Assembly: GCA_017521065.1 (NCBI GenBank)
Contig: JAFXEA010000576.1
Location: 1 to 11,230, forward strand
Reading direction: 5' to 3'
Source: Kiritimatiellia bacterium
Lineage (GTDB): Bacteria > Verrucomicrobiota > Kiritimatiellia > RFP12 > UBA1067
Length of the DNA stretch: 11,230 nucleotides
The notes beneath the pieces are model-generated. The model had not been told where the DNA came from. It worked only from the letters and a program-made list of their open reading frames with translations, and did no database searches. This document shows, in pieces, positions 1 through 5,331 of the stretch. The first letter of the stretch is position 1. Each line of letters begins with the position of its first letter. The position numbers were made by a program, and so were the translations under genes.

Positions 1-87
1 GCGTTAACGACACCGCATCTCGACATCCGTCATACGCCTATCTGTCCCAACGGCGGGAAATGATATCAGAAACCACCCGGAAAGTAA

Positions 88-251
88 ATGAGAATTCTAT
101 TCGGATTAATTCTCCGAGTTATCTACAGAGTGTCTTTTTATTATTATTATTATTTGACAAACTGCGTTCTCTTGTTTACGCCTTTTTATACTGCTGAGAT
201 TCAGAGGAAAAGGAAAAAGGGAATGAAGTGCAGAGATGAGAATTCTATTCG
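88..251. repeat. 16-bp direct repeat pair (88-103 and 236-251)
   Basis: The string ATGAGAATTCTATTCG occurs exactly at 88-103 and again at 236-251, with starts 148 bp apart. The first copy also forms the left half of an inverted repeat: GAGAATT at 90-96 and AATTCTC at 108-114 with an 11-nt gap. It could be a duplicated regulatory site or a remnant of a small duplication. No gene starts close enough to assign a role. Confidence 0.6.
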
Positions 252-374
252 AATCAAAATAGGCAAATACAAGCCGTTATGGTCCGGACAAAGTTAATGT
301 CTGTATTTAACTGGCGGATAGTCCTCAATCTGCCGCAAGGCGCATTAAGGATAACGCACCTACCGATATCGCCC

Positions 375-395
375 TTATTGTGACCAGCACAATAA
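375..395. repeat. Perfect 8-bp inverted repeat downstream of the pseudogene
   Basis: TTATTGTG (375-382) and CACAATAA (388-395) are perfect inverted arms around the 5-nt loop ACCAG. It lies 32 nt beyond the stop of the minus-strand pseudogene. It could be a relic transcription-end hairpin, but there is no T-run on either side, so it is not a standard intrinsic terminator. Confidence 0.5.
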
Positions 396-426
396 TCACT
401 CAATTAACTCTAAATCCATCTTTTGT

Positions 427-1036
427 TCATTTGGAGATCGGCGGAATGAAAAGCGAGAAGTCATTGAATGTTGTTTGCTTCTGTGCGGATGCAGGGAACG
501 TCACCGCAAATACGTTCATCCCATTCTTGAGCGAGGCCGAATCAAGGCTGTACGTACATACTCCATCCTTGACGGATTTCGGTGCGACAGATACTCCATT
601 GCAGACAAGATCAAGCTTGACATCGCTTCCAACAGTCAAACCACCGCCGACGCGGAGAACATCTGTCTGCCTAATTCATTCAGCAGCATATGGGTCGTCG
701 AGTGAAACAGAAGCAAACCTGATCCGGTCTTCTTTATGACATTGCGGAATAGAGATATTGTCCGGTCGCATTGTTCGTTACCGTATATGCCTTTTCGGCA
801 GCAAAAAGGACATTGCCGGTCCTGAGCGCATTATTGGTGAAACGAATCGTAAAAGACAGTATCGTATCGTCAAACACGGCGTCATTATTGTTGACATAGG
901 CTACCTATTCTCCGATGGAGTTCGTCCAGTTCTTCTCGGTAAGATCCCAAATTTCGGAGTATTTGCCCGTCCATGTGTACGTCTCGCCAAAAGCCACAAA
1001 CATCGCAAAAGCATTTTTGAGTTTTTCTGTCACCAT
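427..1036 (-). pseudogene. Decayed autotransporter-associated beta-strand repeat secreted protein
   Basis: Three overlapping minus-strand frames join into one protein-like path. The first (ATG at 1036) reads a remnant leader, then TYTWTGKYSEIWDL and TEKNWTNSIGE, and meets a TAG at 907-905. Beyond it the same frame continues with DAVFDD and RTGNVLFAAEKAYTV and ends at TAA 736-734. A second frame then supplies VIKKTGSGLLLFHS. A third supplies DVLRVGGGLTVGSDVKLDLV and runs to a TGA at 429-427, ending in FNDFSLFIPPISK. The W-T-G...W opening, the K-x-GxGxLxL core and the LRVGG strand are the pattern of autotransporter-associated beta-strand repeats found in surface proteins. One nonsense codon and two frameshifts (near 740 and near 668) make it non-functional as one protein. 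The leader lacks a full hydrophobic core, so the 5' end may also be truncated. Family assignment rests on motif resemblance only. Confidence 0.7.
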
Positions 1037-1038
1037 TG

Positions 1039-1084
1039 AGGCATGGGCAGATGCCTATAGTTGGCAGTTGGGGACAGACCCCAA
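1039..1084. repeat. Paired hairpins, the second REP-like (TTGGGG/CCCCAA)
   Basis: Two inverted repeats sit side by side between the mazG stop and the pseudogene start. AGGCAT (1039-1044) pairs with ATGCCT (1051-1056), and TTGGGG (1068-1073) pairs with CCCCAA (1079-1084) around ACAGA. The string TTGGGGACAGACCCCAA resembles the GGGG-N-CCCC hairpins of repetitive extragenic palindromes mobilised by Y1/RAYT transposases; that link is inference. On the minus strand no U-run follows the second stem, so it is a poor intrinsic terminator for mazG, though it could still protect the 3' end of the mRNA. Confidence 0.5.
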
Positions 1085-1096
1085 AAACGAGCTTGC

Positions 1097-1897
1097 TTAA
1101 TGCATGCCCTCTGCCGATTTAGCCGCATCCCAGAGTGCATCCATCTCGGAGAGCGTCATGTCCTTGAGATTGCGCCCCTGAGCCTTCGCCCCCGCCTCGA
1201 CTGCGCGGAAGCGGCGAGAGAACTTCTTGGTGGTGTTCTCCAGCGCGGACTCTGCATCTGCCTTGAGGTGGCGGGCAAGATTCGTCACCGCAAAAATGAG
1301 ATCGCCCAGTTCTTCCTTCACGTGCGGATCAAGAGAGGTGTCGGATGATTCCGAAACCGCCTCCTCCAGTTCACGTATCTCTTCCTTGATCTTCTCGAGC
1401 GGGCCTTTCGCATCCTTCCAATCAAAGCCCACACGAGATGCCTTTTCCTGTGTACGCTGCGCCTTTAGAAGCGCAGGAAGAGAGGCCGGCACTCCATCAA
1501 GCGCGGAATGGCGCAGTTCCTTCTTGTGCTCCTGCTGCTTGATCTGTTCCCAGTTCCTGAGAACCGCCGCAGGGTCGTTGGCCACCACGTCACCAAACAC
1601 GTGAGGATGACGGCGGACAAGCTTGTCGGATATCGCATTCGCGACATCGTCGAACGAGAAATCGCCTTTCTCTTCCGCCATGACACACTGGAACATCACC
1701 TGAAGAAGGACATCCCCAAGTTCCTCGACATGGTTGTCCTTATCCTCCGGACGATCCATCGCGGCAAGAAGCTCATACGTCTCCTCCAGCACGCACGGCT
1801 TGAGCGTCTCAAGCGTCTGCACCCTATCCCACGGACAACCCGTCTCCGGATTCCGGAGACGGGTCATGATGTCGTGCAGTCTTTCTATGCCGGTCAT
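1097..1897 (-). CDS. mazG: Nucleoside triphosphate pyrophosphohydrolase MazG
   Basis: A house-cleaning enzyme that hydrolyses (d)NTPs, including aberrant ones, to NMP and pyrophosphate in the cytoplasm. The 266-aa protein has the usual full two-domain length. N-terminal domain: CPWD at 21-24, the metal-binding helices with EETYE at 38-42 and EELGD at 58-62, then RRHPHVFGD at 95-103. C-terminal domain: KEELGDL at 194-200 with the basic KKFSRRF at 224-230, the half that carries catalysis in characterised MazG proteins. The start ATG shares one base with the TGA of the upstream HAD-like gene (TGATG), so translation is probably coupled by reinitiation; no strong ribosome-binding site is seen. It is the last gene of the ribH-pfp-HAD-mazG run. 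All key acidic motifs are present. Confidence 0.96.
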   Translation of the reverse strand: MTGIERLHDIMTRLRNPETGCPWDRVQTLETLKPCVLEETYELLAAMDRPEDKDNHVEELGDVLLQVMFQCVMAEEKGDFSFDDVANAISDKLVRRHPHVFGDVVANDPAAVLRNWEQIKQQEHKKELRHSALDGVPASLPALLKAQRTQEKASRVGFDWKDAKGPLEKIKEEIRELEEAVSESSDTSLDPHVKEELGDLIFAVTNLARHLKADAESALENTTKKFSRRFRAVEAGAKAQGRNLKDMTLSEMDALWDAAKSAEGMH

Positions 1898-2559
1898 CAG
1901 GAGACCTTCAACATCTTTAGCACGATGTCGGCGGCGTTCTTGTCGACGGTATCGACAACATCATCCGCGCCACCAAAGTCCTGCCACTCGACACGCTTGT
2001 TGGAAACGCCAAGAGCGCTCATGCCGGCGACGAGTGCCGCTCTCACGCCGAAGCCGGAACCGGTGACGGCGGCGGTGAGCATCTCGTGGAGACCATTGAG
2101 CCGGCAGGCGCGCTTCCACGCATCCCACTTGCAACTTCCGTAGGTGGAAGAGGTCTCGGCGTGGACCACGACCTGCGGATCGGCGATTGCCTCTGCAAGC
2201 GCTGCGGCATCGCCGCGCGTTGCGACAACGACCTTCACGCCCTTATCCTGAAGGGCCTTGATGAAGTTCTTGAACGCGGGAGTGACGGCGGCTGCGGCTT
2301 TGGCTGCGACAGCTGCATTGAACGCGGCGTTCAGCTCACGTGCGACAGCAGCGGGTTCTGCCTCGCAATCGACCTTGCCGAAAAGCTCGGCGAGTGCACC
2401 CTGATAGTTTCCGCCGGCAAGGTGAAGCGCCTCAAGCCTTGCGTCAAGCGTAATTCCGTATCCCTTAAGAATGCTGGATGCCGTTTCGAAAAGAATCTCT
2501 GAACCGTTGAGAACGGCGAAATCGAATTCGACAACAACACCTTTAGACATCTTCGCCAT
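1897..2559 (-). CDS. HAD-like protein with degenerate catalytic motifs
   Basis: The 220-aa protein has the size and layout of a HAD-superfamily phosphatase: motif I-like EFDFAVLNGS (11-20), a helical cap, motif II-like VVVATRGD (110-117, Thr114), a possible motif III lysine (CKWD, Lys144) and a motif IV-like strand LVAGMSALGV (176-185). The motifs are eroded. The presumed nucleophile Asp13 remains, but the D+2 acid/base residue is Ala15 and the acidic pair expected in motif IV is absent. Phosphonoacetaldehyde hydrolases also have Ala at D+2, but no other phosphonatase hallmark is visible. A regulatory or binding role, or an unusual substrate, is as likely as phosphatase activity. The centre is very alanine-rich (about 78-96). 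The start is supported by AAGGAG 8 nt upstream; the gene lies 12 nt after pfp and overlaps mazG by one base. Confidence 0.7.
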   Translation of the reverse strand: MAKMSKGVVVEFDFAVLNGSEILFETASSILKGYGITLDARLEALHLAGGNYQGALAELFGKVDCEAEPAAVARELNAAFNAAVAAKAAAAVTPAFKNFIKALQDKGVKVVVATRGDAAALAEAIADPQVVVHAETSSTYGSCKWDAWKRACRLNGLHEMLTAAVTGSGFGVRAALVAGMSALGVSNKRVEWQDFGGADDVVDTVDKNAADIVLKMLKVS

Positions 2560-2571
2560 TTCAAAAACTCC

Positions 2572-3813
2572 TTATTTCTTGACAACGCGGGTCTTGCGGA
2601 CACGAGGCTGGCCGATCTCACGGAGCATCTTGCGGAAACGGCTGTTGCGTACGTTGAACGGCTTGCCGCCCTTGACGCGATCAAACTCGCATGCGCGGAT
2701 CGTGTTGGAATCATCCTCATCCTTGCCGACGACACCACCGACACCGGCGAGAGCCGAATCGACGGCAAGTGCGCAGCACTTCTGGATGAGCTCAAGATCC
2801 TTCTTGCAGGGAGCGGCGGAACGGGCGAAATAGCCACTCTTGAACACCTGAGTCTTCTCCGCACCAAGAAGCTCGCCGAAACGCTTGGCGAAGTACTGTC
2901 CGACGTTGACCTTGTCGAGTCTGGGATGACCGAAGGCGTCCACAGGAACCTCCTCGCCGCGCTTGCGCATCTCTGCGATGATCTCCTTCACACAGGCACC
3001 TTCAGACACGAAGATGTTCACGCGGCCAAGCTTATCCATCACAGCCTTGAGACGGCGGGCCTCAGCGGCGAAATCGATCTTGGACTCCGGAACGTACACA
3101 GCGTTGAGGTCGAGATTCTCCTTGGACCAGCCGAACGACGGAACGAGGTTCGCCTTGACGGAACGGAGCATCTTGCGGTAGTAGATGCCAGTGAAAGCGG
3201 TGAGCCATCCGCAGTTGCGCCCCATCACCTCGTGGATGATGAGCGAACGGGGAGAGGCGCTGCCTTCCTTGACCACGTTCCAGAAATACTTCGCGCCCTC
3301 TTCCGCCGCCGTGTAGGCGCCGAGAGACTGCTTGATCGGATAGACGTCGTTGTCGACGGTCTTCGGAAGACCGACCACGATAAGCTCGTAGTTGTTCTTC
3401 GCGAGATAAGCCGCGAGATCGGCGGCGGTCGTGTTGGTATCGTCTCCACCAATCGTGTGGAGCACATCCACGCCATCCTTTACGAGCTGGTCTGCGGCGA
3501 CCTTCAGCGGATCCTCGCCTTCCTTCACGAGTCCACGCTTGACGCAATCCTTCACGTTCGTGAGCTTCACACGGCTGTTGCCGATAGGGCTGCCGCCGTG
3601 CTTCGTAAGCTTGAGGGCGTTCTTGCGGACCTCGTCCGTAACCTTGATAGACTCGCCCTTGAGAAGCCCCATGTAACCATCGAGATAACCGATCAACTCA
3701 ACATCCGGTGCCTTCTTCGTATATTCGTCGATCAGGAAACCAATCGAACTGGAAAGACACGGCGCAAGACCGCCAGCCGTAAGAAATGCAACCTTTTTGA
3801 CCTTCTTAGCCAT
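2572..3813 (-). CDS. pfp: Pyrophosphate-dependent 6-phosphofructokinase
   Basis: Reversibly phosphorylates fructose 6-phosphate with PPi instead of ATP, linking glycolysis and gluconeogenesis in the cytoplasm. The 413-aa protein shows the PFK fold signatures: an N-terminal AFLTAGGLAP loop (9-18), GGDDTNTTA (122-130), PKTVDNDV (150-157) and MGRNCGWLTA (197-206). Asp125, in place of the second glycine of the ATP-enzyme motif GGDGS, and Lys151 of PKTVDND are the residues known to confer PPi specificity, so the PPi assignment is well founded. The start has GGA 8-10 nt upstream. It begins 2 nt after the ribH stop, and its TAA stop merges with the ribosome-binding site of the next gene, so it sits firmly inside the operon. 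PPi use fits an energy-limited anaerobe; MazG in the same operon produces PPi, though its flux is probably small. Confidence 0.96.
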   Translation of the reverse strand: MAKKVKKVAFLTAGGLAPCLSSSIGFLIDEYTKKAPDVELIGYLDGYMGLLKGESIKVTDEVRKNALKLTKHGGSPIGNSRVKLTNVKDCVKRGLVKEGEDPLKVAADQLVKDGVDVLHTIGGDDTNTTAADLAAYLAKNNYELIVVGLPKTVDNDVYPIKQSLGAYTAAEEGAKYFWNVVKEGSASPRSLIIHEVMGRNCGWLTAFTGIYYRKMLRSVKANLVPSFGWSKENLDLNAVYVPESKIDFAAEARRLKAVMDKLGRVNIFVSEGACVKEIIAEMRKRGEEVPVDAFGHPRLDKVNVGQYFAKRFGELLGAEKTQVFKSGYFARSAAPCKKDLELIQKCCALAVDSALAGVGGVVGKDEDDSNTIRACEFDRVKGGKPFNVRNSRFRKMLREIGQPRVRKTRVVKK

Positions 3814-3815
3814 AA

Positions 3816-4277
3816 TTATAGTCCTTTCAATACATTTACTGTTTCAATCGCGGCCTGCATGGCCGAAAAACCTTTATTTCCCTGCTTAGTGCCGCACCTT
3901 TCGACGGCCTGCTCGAGATTTTCCGCATTCACGATGCCATCCGTAACCGGAACGCCCGTTTCAAGGGCGATCTCCGTGAACGCGCGCGCAGTGGTCTCGT
4001 TGATAAGACCCGCATGTGCGGTGGCGCCCTGCACAACCGCACCCATGGCGACAACGGCATCGTACTTCTTCGATTTTGCAAGAGATTTCACCACTACGGG
4101 CAATTCATACGCGCCCGGAACGCGCACAAGCACAAGATTCTTCTCATCGCCGCCAAGGCGAACGAAAGCATCCACTGCGCCTTTCACCAGCTGCTCGACG
4201 AGAAAAGAATTGAAGCGGCTTGCGACCAAAGCGATCTTCATGCCCTTCGCTTCCAAATTTCCGTTCACTTCTTTCAT
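3816..4277 (-). CDS. ribH: 6,7-dimethyl-8-ribityllumazine synthase
   Basis: Condenses 5-amino-6-ribitylaminouracil with 3,4-dihydroxybutanone 4-phosphate to form lumazine, the penultimate step of riboflavin synthesis; family members assemble into pentamers or 60-mer shells. At 153 aa it is full length. Visible motifs are VASRFN (18-23), VPGAYELP (53-60), GAVVQGATAH (79-88) with the catalytic His88, and CGTKQGNKG (128-136) in the phosphate-binding region. The start ATG at 4277 has AGAAGG 7 nt upstream; Met13 is an alternative start but less well placed. It is the first gene after a strong promoter. No other rib genes are adjacent, so it is separated from the rest of the riboflavin pathway. The leader is only about 27 nt, too short for an FMN riboswitch. 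Confidence 0.96.
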   Translation of the reverse strand: MKEVNGNLEAKGMKIALVASRFNSFLVEQLVKGAVDAFVRLGGDEKNLVLVRVPGAYELPVVVKSLAKSKKYDAVVAMGAVVQGATAHAGLINETTARAFTEIALETGVPVTDGIVNAENLEQAVERCGTKQGNKGFSAMQAAIETVNVLKGL

Positions 4278-4310
4278 TTTTTAACCTTCTCTAATAAGAA
4301 AATGTCCGTT

Positions 4311-4339
4311 ATTTTACCATAACACCGCAGTATTGTCAA
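4311..4339 (-). promoter_or_regulatory. Sigma-70-type promoter of the ribH-pfp-HAD-mazG operon
   Basis: Reading the minus strand, a perfect -35 TTGACA (4339-4334) is followed by a 17-bp spacer and the -10 TAAAAT (4316-4311), with an upstream TGG that also gives an extended -10. The predicted transcript start is near 4304, leaving about 27 nt of leader before the ribH ATG at 4277. Confidence 0.85.
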
Positions 4340-4369
4340 AAACAACACCGCGACAAAAACAACGCGCGA
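4337..4369. repeat. Tandem 16-17-bp duplication upstream of the ribH promoter
   Basis: On the plus strand CAAAAACAACACCGCGA (4337-4353) is followed directly by CAAAAACAACGCGCGA (4354-4369). The first copy overlaps the -35 box. On the transcribed strand this gives two TGTTTTTG tracts 17 bp apart. It may act as an UP-like or bent-DNA element, or as a regulator site; alternatively it is a slippage duplication. Confidence 0.6.
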
Positions 4370-4376
4370 TGTTTTT
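4355..4376 (-). terminator. Possible weak terminator after the permease gene
   Basis: On the minus strand AAAAACA (4376-4370) can pair with TGTTTTT (4361-4355) around an 8-nt GC-rich loop, ending in a T-run, about 35-55 nt after the permease stop. The stem is almost all A-T and overlaps the tandem duplication, so it may be coincidental. Confidence 0.3.
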
Positions 4377-4410
4377 TGGGATGTATGGTTCCGGTCGGCG
4401 GTTTGGCACA

Positions 4411-5331
4411 TCAGCCAAGGCGCACGCGCGGATCGAGCCAGGCGTAAAGCAGGTCCGTAACAAGGTTGACGCCCTGATAGAGCAGTGCACCCAGTACAAC
4501 AACAGCCCGCACCACCGCCATGTCGCTGGAGTGGATTGCGTTTATGGATACGTTACCGAGCCCGGGGATTCCGAAAAAGCTCTCAAGCATCAGCGAGCCC
4601 GTGAAAAGATACGGTATCGCAAGGGAAATGTAGGTGACGATCGGAATGAGGGAGTTGCGCAGGACATGCACAAACAGCACTCGCGCCTCGGAAAGCCCCT
4701 TCATCCGCGCCGTGCGGACATACGGCTTGTATATCTCGTCCAGTATGGCTGTGCGGAAGAACCTCACATCCACGCCAAGGCTTGATATTATGCCGATGAT
4801 CACAGGCAACACCAGATAGAACGCGCTTTCATATCCCCACACGGGGAACAGCCCCATCTTGAACGCCAGGATGAACTGTCCTGCAAGCACCCACACCACA
4901 TAGTTGACGCTCATCAAAACCGTTGAACCTATCAGCACTACCCTGTCGAGATTGCCGCCGCGCCCCGCCGCACAGAGCATCGCAAGCATCAGCCCCACGA
5001 CCGTACCGCCCGCAAGTATCGGAACCGTAAGGGACAGCGATGGCCCCACTCCCCGCTTGAGCACATCAATGACAGGCTCATCCGCCTCGGTCGACACCCC
5101 GAAATCACCCTTGGCGAGATCGGTGCAGAACTTCACAAACTGCTTCGGCAACGGCAGGTCATAACCGTACTTGTGGTTGAACGCCGCTATCGACTCTGCA
5201 GTGGCATTCTTGCCAAGTATGACCTGAGCCGGAGAACCTCCGACAACGTTGAACAAAACGAAGGTGAGCAGTATTATCCCGAACGTTGTCGGAATCACCT
5301 CAAGAAGACGCTTTCCTATGTATTTCAGCAT
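4411..5331 (-). CDS. DppB/OppB-family ABC transporter permease
   Basis: Inner-membrane permease of a peptide/nickel-type binding-protein-dependent ABC importer. The 306-aa length is normal. It starts with the family's N-terminal membrane segment (MLKYIGKRLLEVIPTTFGII), then a periplasmic loop containing KGDFGVS (74-80). Further hydrophobic segments lie at roughly 100-121, 131-157, 170-186, 227-247 and 272-290. The cytoplasmic EAA loop that contacts the ATPase spans about 204-232 (YVRTARMKGLS and VLRNSLIP), and the C-terminus ends in the typical LDPRVRL. The start ATG lies inside the end of the upstream gene (7-bp overlap, ATGCTGA), implying translational coupling. The usual partners (DppC-type permease, ATPases, binding protein) are absent on both sides, so it must work with subunits encoded elsewhere or be a remnant. 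Substrate cannot be read from sequence; the operon suggests cell-wall peptides. Confidence 0.93.
   Translation of the reverse strand: MLKYIGKRLLEVIPTTFGIILLTFVLFNVVGGSPAQVILGKNATAESIAAFNHKYGYDLPLPKQFVKFCTDLAKGDFGVSTEADEPVIDVLKRGVGPSLSLTVPILAGGTVVGLMLAMLCAAGRGGNLDRVVLIGSTVLMSVNYVVWVLAGQFILAFKMGLFPVWGYESAFYLVLPVIIGIISSLGVDVRFFRTAILDEIYKPYVRTARMKGLSEARVLFVHVLRNSLIPIVTYISLAIPYLFTGSLMLESFFGIPGLGNVSINAIHSSDMAVVRAVVVLGALLYQGVNLVTDLLYAWLDPRVRLG

Larger units (their letters stand above)
1..426. other. Gene-poor AT-rich left edge
   Basis: I find no gene here that I can support. The first 60 bases are GC-richer and read open on the plus strand to a TGA at 61-63; this could be the last 20 codons of a gene entering from the left, but a minus-strand frame is equally open, so it is not called. 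From about 61 to 420 the base composition is AT-rich. It contains a short TTA microsatellite (about 138-154), a 16-bp direct repeat and two small inverted repeats (90-114 and 375-395). The open frame at 88-297 has a low-complexity FYYYYYL stretch produced by the microsatellite and no recognisable motif. Confidence 0.5.

Noticed and set aside
88..297. 69-codon plus-strand open frame
   Set aside because: Its centre is a translated TTA microsatellite; no ribosome-binding site or motif supports it.
1068..1084. Intrinsic terminator for mazG
   Set aside because: The stem is good but on the minus strand the T-run precedes the stem instead of following it.
758..1100. Plus-strand frames over the pseudogene
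   Set aside because: The minus strand shows a coherent beta-strand-repeat pattern; the plus-strand frames are its complements.
2926..4284. Long plus-strand open frame of 452 codons
   Set aside because: It is antisense to pfp and ribH, which carry full family motifs; its translation is low-complexity and has no recognisable domain.
4278..4310. FMN riboswitch before ribH
   Set aside because: The predicted leader is about 27 nt, far too short for an RFN element, and no conserved stem set is visible.
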